Of a stretch of 64,000 bases of DNA, positions 35,629 through 44,306 are shown piece by piece. Source of the DNA: Burkholderia sp. MS389 (GTDB lineage Bacteria; Pseudomonadota; Gammaproteobacteria; Burkholderiales; Burkholderiaceae). Each line of letters begins with the position of its first letter. Position 1 is the stretch's first letter. The notes below the pieces were generated by a model. It was not told where the DNA came from. It was given only the letters and a program-made list of their open reading frames with translations, and did no database searches. Where the stretch lies: contig NZ_CP045994.1 of the NCBI RefSeq assembly GCF_016899425.1, positions 3,410,001 to 3,474,000 of the forward strand. Direction: 5' to 3'. The position numbers and the translations under genes are program-made.

Positions 35629-37497
35629 TTACAACAGCGGACACGCGGTGACCTGCGTGCCGCGTTCCACGCACAACCGCTCGTAGTCGCGCAGGTACGC
35701 ACGCTCGGCGTCGTCCAGCAGATCCAGATCGATCAGGTCCCAGTCGTAGCCGACCGTCACGATGTTCTCGAACGTCACCGTGTCGGGCTGCGCGTCGTCC
35801 GGCCGCACGATCACGATGTTCTCGATCCGCACGCCGCCCTTGCCCGGCAAATAGATGCCCGGCTCGACCGAAATCACCGCATTCGGCACCAGCCCGTACC
35901 GCGCGCCCGGCGCGAACCGCACGCCGCCCTCGTGCACGTGAATCCCGACGCCGTGCCCGGTGCCGTGGCCAAAATCATGGCCGTGATCGCGACACACCTG
36001 CCGCACCAGCGCATCGACGTCGCCGCCCGTCGCGCTCGCCGGAAAGCGCGTGACGAGCCCCTTGATGCAGGCCTTCAGCGCGACCGTGTAGATCTCGCGC
36101 TGCCACGGCTGCGCGACCGTGTCCGGCCGCGTGCGACGCAGCACGACGCGCGTGCAGTCCGTCGCGAAGCCGGCTTCGTAGTACGCGCCGCTGTCGAGCA
36201 GCACGAGTTCGCCTTCGGTCAGCTCGACGTCGGCGCTCGCCGCCGTGTAATGCGCGAACGCGCTGTTCGCGCCGTTCGCCGCGATCGACGGAAACGACAG
36301 CGCGACCGCCGAACGGGCGCCGTATGCGTCGTTGATCGTGCGCGCGAGGTCGTACTCGGTGTGGCGCACGCCCGGCTCGCCGGTCTTTGCCCAGCGCATC
36401 GTCTCGGCGATCGCCGCGGCGCTGCGCGCGAACGCGTCGCGAAACTGGTCGAGCACCGCCGGCGTCTTGCTCGCCCGCATCGCCTCGACCGGGTTGAAAT
36501 CGGCATGCCGCGCGTGCGGCCACACGCGGTTCACCGCGTCGACGAGCGCGCAGTTCACCGATTCGAAGCCGTAGCACACGTGCTCGACCGCGAACTGCGC
36601 GAGAAAGCGCTCGAGCGCCGCGACGTCGCGCCGGATCACGTGCAGCGCCGGATACGAATCGAGCGCGACCTCGCAGCGGTCGCAGCCTTCCGGCAAGAAC
36701 AACGCCACCTGAGCACCGATCGCGAACAGGAAGCCGAGGTGCGACGACGCATTCGGGATGTGATAGCCGCGGCTGTTCAGCAGATACGCGAGATCGTCCG
36801 ACGCGCAGGTGAAGAACGCGGTCTTGCCGTCGGCCGCGCCGGTATGCGCGGCGAGCCGGCGGTTCAGCGTGTCGAGGTTCTGCGCGACGCTCAGGCCGGT
36901 CATCGTGGCGGGAATCTCGAAGATCGGCCGCTCGACGTTCCAGCCCGGCAGCGCGATCGCCTGGTCGATTTCGCGATCGGCGAGGCTCGTCCAGTCGAGC
37001 GTCGCGGCCTGCGTCTGCTCGAACAGCCGGTTGCGCTGCGCGACGCTGATCCGCCGCGCGTCGTAGCCGACCCGCGCGAGCCGGCTCGCGTGCGCGACCA
37101 GCCAGTCGGCCATCGCCTGCCAGATCGTCACGTCGATGCCGAGCTTCTCGACGCGCACGCGCGCCGGATCGCACTGCTCGTCGGCCTGGAAGTGATAGCG
37201 GCCGTCGACGAACAGCACGAACGGCGGCACGCCAAGCGCCTGCGCGGTCGCCGCGCTCAGGAAGATCCCGCAGCCCGCCGAGCCGTCGAAGCCCGACACC
37301 GCGTAGCGCGGGTTGTTGCTGCGCGGCAGGTACTCGGTCACGTACTCGTCCTGCGACGTGATCACCACCGCGTCGAGTCGCGCGGCATCGAGCAGGCGCG
37401 ACAAGCCGGCCTGGGTCTCGGCGACGGACGCGTCGTACGGGGAAAGGCCGGAGAAGCTGTATTTCAGTCGGTCGATCATCGGATGCCCGTTATTCAT
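35629..37497 (-). CDS. aminopeptidase P family protein (M24B)
   Basis: A cytosolic Xaa-Pro aminopeptidase of the long, three-domain type (622 aa; enteric PepP is about 440). Two creatinase N-terminal domains (about 20-160 and 190-330) precede the pita-bread catalytic domain. All five dinuclear metal ligands are visible: two Asp in LLDSGAYYEAGFATDCTRV, His in FGHGTGHGVGIHVHEG, Glu in ISVEPGIY, and Glu in GGVRIENIV. Start may be 37497 or 37479; neither has a strong ribosome-binding site. Divergent from the XRE-cupin regulator, with a shared operator-like motif between. Confidence 0.9.
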   Translation of the reverse strand: MNNGHPMIDRLKYSFSGLSPYDASVAETQAGLSRLLDAARLDAVVITSQDEYVTEYLPRSNNPRYAVSGFDGSAGCGIFLSAATAQALGVPPFVLFVDGRYHFQADEQCDPARVRVEKLGIDVTIWQAMADWLVAHASRLARVGYDARRISVAQRNRLFEQTQAATLDWTSLADREIDQAIALPGWNVERPIFEIPATMTGLSVAQNLDTLNRRLAAHTGAADGKTAFFTCASDDLAYLLNSRGYHIPNASSHLGFLFAIGAQVALFLPEGCDRCEVALDSYPALHVIRRDVAALERFLAQFAVEHVCYGFESVNCALVDAVNRVWPHARHADFNPVEAMRASKTPAVLDQFRDAFARSAAAIAETMRWAKTGEPGVRHTEYDLARTINDAYGARSAVALSFPSIAANGANSAFAHYTAASADVELTEGELVLLDSGAYYEAGFATDCTRVVLRRTRPDTVAQPWQREIYTVALKACIKGLVTRFPASATGGDVDALVRQVCRDHGHDFGHGTGHGVGIHVHEGGVRFAPGARYGLVPNAVISVEPGIYLPGKGGVRIENIVIVRPDDAQPDTVTFENIVTVGYDWDLIDLDLLDDAERAYLRDYERLCVERGTQVTACPLL

Positions 37498-37627
37498 TGT
37501 TGTCCGCGGCTAGCGGCGCGTCGCGGCAGCGCTACTGCCTGACACGACACGTCGCCGCGGCGCAGGTCGCGCATGGCGCGACGCGCGGCCGGACCGCGCC
37601 GCGGTTCCAGCGGCCGCTCTCGGCAAA

Positions 37628-37644
37628 TTTTCGTCTCACTTAAC
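37628..37644 (+). promoter_or_regulatory. operator-like motif, copy 1
   Basis: AAATTTTCGT (from 37625) then three variable bases and ACT-N-AA. It shares AAATTTTCGT-N3-ACT-N-AA with a second copy 72 bp to the right. It is the copy nearer to the aminopeptidase gene. Confidence 0.5.
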
Positions 37645-37699
37645 TTTGTTTGATGCGCGACAGAATCTAGAGCAGGCCGAAATCGAGGTCAAGCCAAAA

Positions 37700-37716
37700 T
37701 TTTCGTAGGACTAAAA
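37700..37716 (+). promoter_or_regulatory. operator-like motif, copy 2 (dyad)
   Basis: Interrupted palindrome TTTT-N-GT-N3-AC-N-AAAA, also overlapping a TAAAAT -10-like hexamer (37712-37717) about 135 bp before the XRE-cupin gene. Position over a promoter and the repeat 72 bp away suggest binding by the divergent regulator. Confidence 0.55.
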
Positions 37717-37852
37717 TCGGCGCACGGCCTGCGGATCCCGGCACAGCGCCAATTCACCCGGCGATGCTGCGCGGTACAATGCGCCGGCCTCCGCCCCGGC
37801 GAGCGCACCGCCGCCGTGCCCGCGCCCCGACTCGTTGCCACGAAAGAGATTC

Positions 37853-38632
37853 ATGGATTCAGACCTCATGCGTATCGGCCAGCGCATTCGCCGCCTGCGC
37901 CGGGAAGCGAAGAAGACGCTGCTGGAAGTCGCGACCGAAGCGAAACTGTCGGTCGGGTTCCTGTCGCAGGTCGAGCGTCATCTGACGGGCATCTCGCTGT
38001 CGTCGCTCGTCAACGTCGCGAAGGCGCTGGGCGTGCCGCTCGGCACGCTGATCGAGCAGCCTCGCCAGCCGCAGCCCGATTCGCACGAGGGCAGCCGCAA
38101 GCCGTACGCGCTCGACGCCGCGTCGCAATGGTACGAACGGCTGTCCACCACGTTCGACGGCAGCCAGATCAACGCGCTGAAAGTGCAGATGATGGAAGGC
38201 TACCGGTCGGAATGGGTCGCGCACGGCGGCGACGAATTCGTGTACGTGCTGGCCGGCCGCGTCTGCTACACGGTCGGCAGGAAGAATTACCCGCTGGGGC
38301 CCGGCGACTCGCTGCACTTCGACGCGCGCAAGCGGCATCGCGTGGCCAATGTCGGCGACGGGCCGGTCGAGCTGATCACCGTCAGCACGCTGCCGCTGTT
38401 CGACGACAGTTCGGCGGAATTCGCGTCCGCGACGACGGAAATCCGGCAGTCGAAGCCCGCCGAGCCGCGCGTGAGCCGCCGTGCGCCGACGCCCAGACGG
38501 GATGTTCGCGACGCCGCCGCGGCGCGGCCGTCCAAGGTTGACGCAGCCGACAAGAAGGGTTCGGCGAAGCCGCGCGCCGCCGCCGGCAAACGCCCGGCGG
38601 CCGCGACGCCGGCGCGCAGGAAGAAACCGTAA
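37853..38632 (+). CDS. XRE family regulator with C-terminal cupin
   Basis: A 259-residue transcription factor of the XRE-cupin (PuuR-like) type. Helix-turn-helix at about 8-60 (RIGQRIRRLRREAKKTLLEV, SVGFLSQVERHLTGISLSSL), cupin at about 110-180 (HGGDEFVYVLAGRVCYTVG and GDSLHFDARKRHRVANVG). From about residue 195 on it has a Lys/Ala/Pro-rich basic tail resembling the histone-H1-like C-terminus found in some beta-proteobacterial proteins. The ATG at 37853 is preferred over an in-frame TTG at 37835. Probable regulator of the divergent aminopeptidase and itself. Confidence 0.88.
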   Translation: MDSDLMRIGQRIRRLRREAKKTLLEVATEAKLSVGFLSQVERHLTGISLSSLVNVAKALGVPLGTLIEQPRQPQPDSHEGSRKPYALDAASQWYERLSTTFDGSQINALKVQMMEGYRSEWVAHGGDEFVYVLAGRVCYTVGRKNYPLGPGDSLHFDARKRHRVANVGDGPVELITVSTLPLFDDSSAEFASATTEIRQSKPAEPRVSRRAPTPRRDVRDAAAARPSKVDAADKKGSAKPRAAAGKRPAAATPARRKKP

Positions 38633-38673
38633 CGGCCGACGGGCGCACATGCCGCGCGCCCGGTTCCGCGCCG

Positions 38674-38706
38674 ATTACTCGCCGACTATTCGTCGACTAC
38701 TCGCCG
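38674..38706. repeat. three 11-bp tandem units at the cca stop
   Basis: ATTACTCGCCG, ACTATTCGTCG, ACTACTCGCCG in tandem. The last unit carries the cca stop codon, so slippage here would alter the C-terminus by one or two residues at most. Confidence 0.6.
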
Positions 38707-39938
38707 ATCGCGAGCGCCTGCGCGACGGCCTGGATCCGCGCGCGATGCACGGCTTCCTTGATCTTCTCCGTGTCGCTGCCGATGCCACGCGCGATCGCGC
38801 CGGCATCGACGCTGCGCGCGGCCGCGAGCGCGACGCGCAGCCGCTCGGCCTGCGGATACGGCTGCGCATCGAGCCCGAGCCGGCCGCGCGCGTCCGATTC
38901 GCACGCCTGCAGCAACTCGGCGAAGCGCGCCGGCTTGCGCAGCGCGTCACTGCGCTCGAAGAGCCGCACCAGCGCGGCCGCGCCCATCTCCATCACGCGA
39001 TGCAGGTTGCCGTGCTCGCGCGCGACCACCAGCGCGAGATCGCGGCATTCGTTCGGCACGCGCAGCCGCTCGCACAACGGCTTGAGCAGCTCGACGCTGC
39101 GGCTTTCGTGGCCGACGTGGCGCGGCAGCACGTCCGCGGGCGTCGTGCCCTTGCCGAGATCGTGCGTGAGCGCCGCGAAGCGCACCGCCAGCGAATAGCC
39201 CTGCTTCGCCGCGTAGTCGACGACCATCATCACGTGCACGCCGGTATCGACTTCCGGGTGGTAATCGGCGCGCTGCGGCACGCCCCACAGCGCGTCGACC
39301 TCCGGCAGGATGCGCGCGAGCGCGCCGCAGTCGCGCAGCACCGCGAACATCCGCGACGGCTTCGCCTCCATCAGCCCGCGCGCGATTTCCTGCCACACGC
39401 GCTCGGGCACGAGCGCGTCGACCTCGCCCGCGTCGACCATCCGCCGCATCAGCGCGAGCGTTTCGTCGGCGACCGTGAAATCCGCGAACCGTGCGGCGAA
39501 GCGCGCGATGCGCAGGATCCGCACCGGATCCTCGACGAACGCGTCGCTCACGTGCCGGAACACGCGCGCGCGCAGGTCGGCCTGCCCGTCGAACGGATCG
39601 ATCACCGGGCCGACCAGCGCGCCTTCCGGGCTCACCTCGCGCGCCATCGCGTTGATCGTCAGGTCGCGCCGCGCGAGATCCTCGTCGAGCGTCACATCCG
39701 GCGCGTAGTGGAACCGGAAGCCGTGATAGCCGGCCGCCGTCTTGCGCTCGGTGCGCGCGAGCGCGTATTCCTCCTGCGTCCGCGGATGCAGGAACACCGG
39801 GAAATCCTTGCCGACCGGCCGGAAGCCCTGCGCGGTCATCTGCTCGGGCGTCGCGCCGACCACCACGTAGTCGCGATCCTGCACCGGCACGCCGAGCAAT
39901 TCGTCGCGGATCGCTCCGCCTACTGCGTAGATGTTCAT
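38697..39938 (-). CDS. cca: multifunctional CCA tRNA nucleotidyltransferase
   Basis: Adds or repairs the 3'-CCA of tRNAs. 413 residues, the size of the bacterial class II enzyme with an HD domain. N-terminal GGAIRDELLG followed by the catalytic DRDYVVVG (Asp21 and Asp23), DEDLARRDLTINAMA, and RILRIARFAARFADF; the HD phosphohydrolase motif LTHDLGKG lies at about 250. The ATG overlaps the stop of the glutathione transferase gene (ATGA), so the two are coupled. Confidence 0.95.
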   Translation of the reverse strand: MNIYAVGGAIRDELLGVPVQDRDYVVVGATPEQMTAQGFRPVGKDFPVFLHPRTQEEYALARTERKTAAGYHGFRFHYAPDVTLDEDLARRDLTINAMAREVSPEGALVGPVIDPFDGQADLRARVFRHVSDAFVEDPVRILRIARFAARFADFTVADETLALMRRMVDAGEVDALVPERVWQEIARGLMEAKPSRMFAVLRDCGALARILPEVDALWGVPQRADYHPEVDTGVHVMMVVDYAAKQGYSLAVRFAALTHDLGKGTTPADVLPRHVGHESRSVELLKPLCERLRVPNECRDLALVVAREHGNLHRVMEMGAAALVRLFERSDALRKPARFAELLQACESDARGRLGLDAQPYPQAERLRVALAAARSVDAGAIARGIGSDTEKIKEAVHRARIQAVAQALAIGE

Positions 39939-40582
39939 GGCTGCGGTTCGTATTCGGCGATCACGTTGGTTTCGCGGCGCGCGGCATCGATCCACCGCTG
40001 CACCGCCGGCAGCGCCGTCACGCGCGCCGCATAGCCGGCCGCCTCCGGCGACAGCGCCGGCGCATACGTGTTGAAGCGCATCACGACGGGCGCATACATC
40101 GCATCGGCGATCCCGAATTCGCCGAACAGGAACGGCCCGCCCGACGCCTCGATGCATTCGCTCCACAGCGCGTCGATGCGCGCGACGTCGGCGAGCGCGT
40201 CGGGCGTCGCGCCGCGCCCCGGCATCGACGCGCGGATGCTCATGCCCATCTGCGTGCGCAGCGCCATGAAGCCCGAATGCATCTCGGCGGACACGCAGCG
40301 CGCATGCGCACGCGCGAGCGGGTCGGCCGGCCACATCGGGAATTGCGGATAGCGCTCGGCGAGCGTCTCGGCGATCGCGAGCGAATCCCAGATCGCCGCG
40401 CCGTGATCGTCGACCAGACACGGCACCTTGCCGGTCGGCGAGTATTCGCGGATGCGCGCGGCCGTGTCGTCGCGGCGCAGTTCGACCACGATCTCGTCGA
40501 ACGGGATGCCGAAATGCGCGAGCAGCAGCCACGGCCGCATCGACCACGACGAGTAGTTCTTGTCTCCAATGACGAGCTTCAT
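39935..40582 (-). CDS. glutathione S-transferase family protein
   Basis: A 215-residue cytosolic transferase. N-terminal thioredoxin-like domain with NYSSWSMRPWLLL (Ser/Tyr near the glutathione thiol), the cis-Pro KVPCL and the glutathione-binding DSLAIAETLAERYP; C-terminal all-helical domain with the FGEFGIADAMYAPVVMRF motif. It is upstream of and overlaps cca. Substrate unknown. Confidence 0.9.
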   Translation of the reverse strand: MKLVIGDKNYSSWSMRPWLLLAHFGIPFDEIVVELRRDDTAARIREYSPTGKVPCLVDDHGAAIWDSLAIAETLAERYPQFPMWPADPLARAHARCVSAEMHSGFMALRTQMGMSIRASMPGRGATPDALADVARIDALWSECIEASGGPFLFGEFGIADAMYAPVVMRFNTYAPALSPEAAGYAARVTALPAVQRWIDAARRETNVIAEYEPQP

Positions 40583-40608
40583 GACGGGGTTCCGAAAAAT
40601 GCGAAACA

Positions 40609-40637
40609 GGAAACGAAAGGCGCCGACCGGCGGCGCC
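40609..40637 (-). terminator. Rho-independent terminator of NDUFA9-like gene
   Basis: Minus-strand hairpin GGCGCCG, 5-nt loop, CGGCGCC (40619-40637), followed by TTTCGTTTCC. It begins 9 bp after the stop at 40647. Confidence 0.75.
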
Positions 40638-40646
40638 CCGCGGGTA

Positions 40647-41606
40647 TTAGCGACGCGAGCGGAACCAGTCGAACCGCGAGCGCGTCGGCGCTTCGCCGAG
40701 ATACGCGGGCGCAATGCTTTCGAGACTCGCGGGCGAGAGCCCGAGTTCCGGCGCGAGCGGCCCCGACAGCACGTTCGGCACCGACATCGTCGCGAGATTG
40801 TCGCGCGTGAGCACCGGCTCCCCCGGCAGGCATTCGAACACGCTCGCCTGCAGCCGCGCAAGCGCGTCGGGCAGCCGCACGATGCGTGCCTGCCGACCGA
40901 CCAGCGTGCCGCAGTAACGCACCAGTTGCTCGAGCGTGTAGACGGTCGGGCCGCCGAGTTCGTAGGTCTTGCCGTGCGCACCCGCGAGATCGAGCGTGTT
41001 GACGAACGCGCGCACGACGTCGCCGACGAACACCGGCTGGAAACGCGCGTCGGGCATCGCGAGCGGCAGCACGGGGACCGTGCGCTGCAGTTTCGCGAAC
41101 GTATTGAGGAAGGCGTCGCCCGGGCCGAACACGACCGACGGCCGGAAGATCGTCAGCGCGAGCGAATCGGTGGCCGCGACCGCATGCAGCGCGGCTTCGC
41201 CGTCGCCCTTCGAGCGCTGGTACATGCTCGCGCCGTGCGAATCGGCGCCGAGCGCGCTCATGTGCAGCAGGCGCTGCACGCCGACCTCGGTGCAGGCGGT
41301 CGCCAGCGCGGCCGGCAGCGCAACGTGCGCGCGCTCGAAGCCGGGCCCGTACGGCGTGCCCCGGCCGCCGTGCAGCACGCCGATCAGGTTGATCGCCGCG
41401 TGCGCGCCGGCGACGAAGCGCGCGAGCGTGCGCGTGTCGAGCGCATCGAGTTCGACGATGTCGACCGGCAGCATCTGCAGGTGGCGCGCGTGGTCGCGCC
41501 GCCGCGTGCCGATCCGTACGTGCTTGCCGGCGTCGATCAGCGCATTGACGAGCCGGCTGCCGATGAAGCCGGTGCCGCCCAGCAGCGCGACGGTCTGGCG
41601 ATCCAT
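40647..41606 (-). CDS. NDUFA9-like NAD(P)-binding protein
   Basis: A 319-residue atypical short-chain dehydrogenase of the 'complex I NDUFA9 subunit' group. Rossmann motif LLGGTGFIGSRLVNAL at residues 8-23; SALGADSHGASMYQRSKGDGE has the Tyr-x-x-x-Lys pair (here YQRSK). It resembles the mitochondrial complex I assembly/NADPH-binding subunit and bacterial sugar-nucleotide epimerases; true function in bacteria is not established. Single gene between two terminators. Confidence 0.87.
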   Translation of the reverse strand: MDRQTVALLGGTGFIGSRLVNALIDAGKHVRIGTRRRDHARHLQMLPVDIVELDALDTRTLARFVAGAHAAINLIGVLHGGRGTPYGPGFERAHVALPAALATACTEVGVQRLLHMSALGADSHGASMYQRSKGDGEAALHAVAATDSLALTIFRPSVVFGPGDAFLNTFAKLQRTVPVLPLAMPDARFQPVFVGDVVRAFVNTLDLAGAHGKTYELGGPTVYTLEQLVRYCGTLVGRQARIVRLPDALARLQASVFECLPGEPVLTRDNLATMSVPNVLSGPLAPELGLSPASLESIAPAYLGEAPTRSRFDWFRSRR

Positions 41607-41615
41607 GATGTGGGC

Positions 41616-41651
41616 CTCAAAAGAACACTGCCGCGTCTCGCGCGGCAGTGT
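41616..41651 (-). terminator. Rho-independent terminator of the slt gene
   Basis: Perfect 11-bp stem ACACTGCCGCG (41625-41635) and CGCGGCAGTGT (41641-41651) with a 5-nt loop; on the minus strand it is followed by TCTTTTGAGG. It lies between the transglycosylase stop and the NDUFA9-like start. Confidence 0.85.
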
Positions 41652-41663
41652 GAAGATTGCGTA

Positions 41664-43616
41664 TCAGGGCGAGATCATGCCTAGACGTTTCTTCAACGAC
41701 TGCGGTTTGCCCTCGAAGAGCGCCGCGTAGTAGACGGTGTTCGACAGCACGTTCTTCACGTAGTCGCGCGTCTCGTTGAACGGAATCGTCTCCGCGAAGA
41801 TCGCGCCTTCGACCGGCTGCGTCAACACCTGGCGCCACTGGCGCGGCCGCCCCGGGCCCGCGTTGTAGCCGGCCGTGGCGAGCACCGGCGAGCTGTCGAA
41901 GTTGTTGTAGATGTCCGCGAGATACCAGGTGCCGAGCTGGATGTTGGTGTCGATATCGTGCATCTGCGCACGCGAGATCGTGCCCATGCCGAGCTTCTTC
42001 GCGACCATCTGGGCCGTCGCCGGCATCAGCTGCATCAGGCCGCCCGCGCCCACCGACGAACGCGCGCTGATGATGAAGCGCGATTCCTGGCGGATCAGCC
42101 CGTACGCCCATTCGACGTCGAGTCCCGTCGATTGCGCGTAGCGCTCGACGGTCGTGCGGTACGGCGACGGATAGCGCAGCGTGAAATCGTGCTCGGCTTT
42201 CGTGCGGTCGGCCGTGTTGACCGTGCGGTCGAGCAGTTCGACGCGCTTGCCGTATTCGGCGGCCGCGAGCAGCTGGCGATCGGTCATCCCGCGCAGCGGC
42301 CAGTTCCATTCGCGATTGCCTTCGAGGCGCAGGTTCAGCGCGTAGAAGCGTTGCGCGAGCGCGAAGCCCGGAATCTTGCCCATCGCGTCGACCTCGGCGT
42401 CGCTCACCTTCGTGCGCGGCGGAATCGTCGTGCGCTGGCCGAGCTCTTCGCCGGCCAACTGCCCGTAGAAGTTGAACTGGCCGGCGACCTGCTCGAATTC
42501 CTGGTTCGCCTGCAGCGTGTCGCCGCTCTGCTTGAGCGCGCGCGCATGCCAGTAGATCCACGCCGGGTCGTTGCGCAGCGACGGCGGCATTTGCTCGATC
42601 GACCAGCGCACCATCGGCCAGTTGCCGGCGAGCAGCGCGGCGCGCGTGCGCCATTCGTAGCCGGGGTTCGACAGCGGCGCGTTCGCCGATTTCGCATACC
42701 AGACCGACGCCATCGGCGAGCGCTTGATCGCGCCCTGGTAGCCGATCGCGCCCCATGCGATCGCCTGCTCCTGCTTGGTCAGCGACGGCGCGACCGTCGT
42801 CAGCATCCCGGCGGCGGCGTCCGGATCGTTGCGCGCCATGCGGCTGAGCGCGATCAGCGCGATCTGATGCGATGCGGCGTCAGCCCCGACGCCGCGCGCG
42901 AGGTACAGCGGCGGCGCGCTCGTCGCCTGGTCGAAGCCGACGGGGCGCGGGCCGAGCGCGTCGACGATCTTGCCGCCGAGCGTCGTGTAGTTCTGCTCGT
43001 ACGCGAGGCGCGCCTGCTGCCACACGTCGTCGCTCGTGAACTGCTGGTTGACGGTGAGCGCGGTGATCAGGTCGACGCACGCATCGCCGTAGTTCTTCGG
43101 CTCGACGAGCAGCGCGCGCGCCGCGTCGGCGACGTTCTCGTTGCGCGCCGCGCGCGACTCGAGCGCGTAGCACTTGACCTGCGTGTCGTCGTCGAGCACG
43201 AAGCGCTTGTACTGGTCGTCGAAATTGCGCCAGTCGTGGCGCGCGCCGAGCACGAGCAGGTAGTCGTTGCGCAGGCGATCGGCGATCGCCTGGCCGTCGT
43301 AGCGCTGCAGGAACGACTGCACGGGCGCGTCCGGCGCATCGACGCGCGCGCGGCCCGTCGAATCGAACAACTGCGGCTTGATCTGGAAATACTCGACGTA
43401 GGACGGCACCGGATAGTTCGGGATCATCGACGCGAGCTGCGCGGCCTTCGCGGCGTCGTTGCGGCGTGCGGCTTCGCGAAGCTGCACGAAGATCTGGTCG
43501 TCCCCGGCGAGCGTGTCGTCGTTCGGTGCGGCGCATGCGGCCGTGCCCGCGACGAGCGCGGCGGCCGAAAGCGCGAGCGCGACCGCGCGATATACTCGGA
43601 AAAGGCTGTTCGACAT
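41664..43616 (-). CDS. slt: soluble lytic murein transglycosylase
   Basis: A 650-residue periplasmic lytic transglycosylase (Slt70 type) that cleaves peptidoglycan to form anhydromuropeptides. Signal peptide of about 29 residues ending AACAA; a long alpha-superhelical U/L domain (about 40-470); C-terminal SLT domain with the catalytic Glu in YGLIRQESRF, then GAGGLMQLMPATA and LATAGYNAGPGR. The ATG at 43616 has only a weak ribosome-binding site. Divergent from the folate gene, 8 bp away. Confidence 0.93.
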   Translation of the reverse strand: MSNSLFRVYRAVALALSAAALVAGTAACAAPNDDTLAGDDQIFVQLREAARRNDAAKAAQLASMIPNYPVPSYVEYFQIKPQLFDSTGRARVDAPDAPVQSFLQRYDGQAIADRLRNDYLLVLGARHDWRNFDDQYKRFVLDDDTQVKCYALESRAARNENVADAARALLVEPKNYGDACVDLITALTVNQQFTSDDVWQQARLAYEQNYTTLGGKIVDALGPRPVGFDQATSAPPLYLARGVGADAASHQIALIALSRMARNDPDAAAGMLTTVAPSLTKQEQAIAWGAIGYQGAIKRSPMASVWYAKSANAPLSNPGYEWRTRAALLAGNWPMVRWSIEQMPPSLRNDPAWIYWHARALKQSGDTLQANQEFEQVAGQFNFYGQLAGEELGQRTTIPPRTKVSDAEVDAMGKIPGFALAQRFYALNLRLEGNREWNWPLRGMTDRQLLAAAEYGKRVELLDRTVNTADRTKAEHDFTLRYPSPYRTTVERYAQSTGLDVEWAYGLIRQESRFIISARSSVGAGGLMQLMPATAQMVAKKLGMGTISRAQMHDIDTNIQLGTWYLADIYNNFDSSPVLATAGYNAGPGRPRQWRQVLTQPVEGAIFAETIPFNETRDYVKNVLSNTVYYAALFEGKPQSLKKRLGMISP

Positions 43617-43624
43617 CGTTTTGA

Positions 43625-44233
43625 ATGGAGCACGAAGTGACCGAAAGCATAGCACGCAACCCTGTGCCGAACCCGAAGGTTGCGCTGCGCAAAACGCTGT
43701 CCGGCGCCCGTCGCGACGCCGCGTCGCAACCCGCCGCGAACGCCGCGCTCGATGCGCGGCTGCGCACGCTGCTCGACCGTCTGGCGCCGCGCACGGTCGG
43801 GTTCTACTGGCCGCTGCCGGGCGAATTCGATGCGCGCGACGCGGTGCTCGCATGGTGCGCGGCGGGGCCCGGCCGGTGCGCCGCGCTGCCGGTGATCGGC
43901 GAGCGTCACACGCCGCTCGCGTTCCGCGCGTGGGACGCGCACACGCCGATGCGCGAAGGCCATCACCGGATTCCCGAACCGGCGTCGGGAATCGTCGTCG
44001 TGCCCGATCTTTTGCTGATTCCGTGCGTGGGATTCGATCCGCAGCGCTACCGGCTCGGCTACGGCGGCGGCTACTACGATCGCACGCTCGCCGCCTGGCC
44101 GGGCGACACGCTGCCCGTGACGGTCGGCATCGCGTACGAAGCGTGCCGCGTCGATGCGCTGCCGGCCGAGGCGCACGATCTCGCGCTGCGCTGGATCGTC
44201 ACCGACGGTGCGCTTTACCCGGCCGCCGGATGA
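43625..44233 (+). CDS. ygfA: 5-formyltetrahydrofolate cyclo-ligase
   Basis: ATP-dependent conversion of 5-formyl-THF to 5,10-methenyl-THF, 202 residues. N-terminal KVALRKTLSGARRDA (substrate-phosphate contact), GFYWPLPGEFD, and the C-terminal signature DLLLIPCVGFDPQRYRLGYGGGYYDR. A GTG at 43637 has GGAG 7 nt upstream and is a good alternative start (198 aa); the ATG at 43625 has none. The tight 8-bp head-to-head spacing with slt means the promoters must lie inside each other's coding sequence. Confidence 0.9.
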   Translation: MEHEVTESIARNPVPNPKVALRKTLSGARRDAASQPAANAALDARLRTLLDRLAPRTVGFYWPLPGEFDARDAVLAWCAAGPGRCAALPVIGERHTPLAFRAWDAHTPMREGHHRIPEPASGIVVVPDLLLIPCVGFDPQRYRLGYGGGYYDRTLAAWPGDTLPVTVGIAYEACRVDALPAEAHDLALRWIVTDGALYPAAG

Positions 44234-44306
44234 TGGCGCGCGCGGCGCCGCGATCGTCGCGGCTTGCCGTGAGCGCGTCGCGGCGACCGACCGTTTCCGC
44301 GCTCGG

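Larger units (their letters stand above)
37498..37852. other. divergent intergenic region
   Basis: A 355-bp region between aminopeptidase P and the regulator gene. It holds two copies of a 16-19-bp motif annotated separately. No gene is seen. Confidence 0.5.

Noticed and set aside
38674..38706. Tandem units at the cca stop as a phase-variable switch
   Set aside because: Three imperfect 11-bp copies at the last codons would change at most a few C-terminal residues and are unlikely to switch the enzyme off.
41958..43640. Plus-strand frame antisense to slt (560 codons)
   Set aside because: Arg/Ala-rich shadow of the transglycosylase gene.
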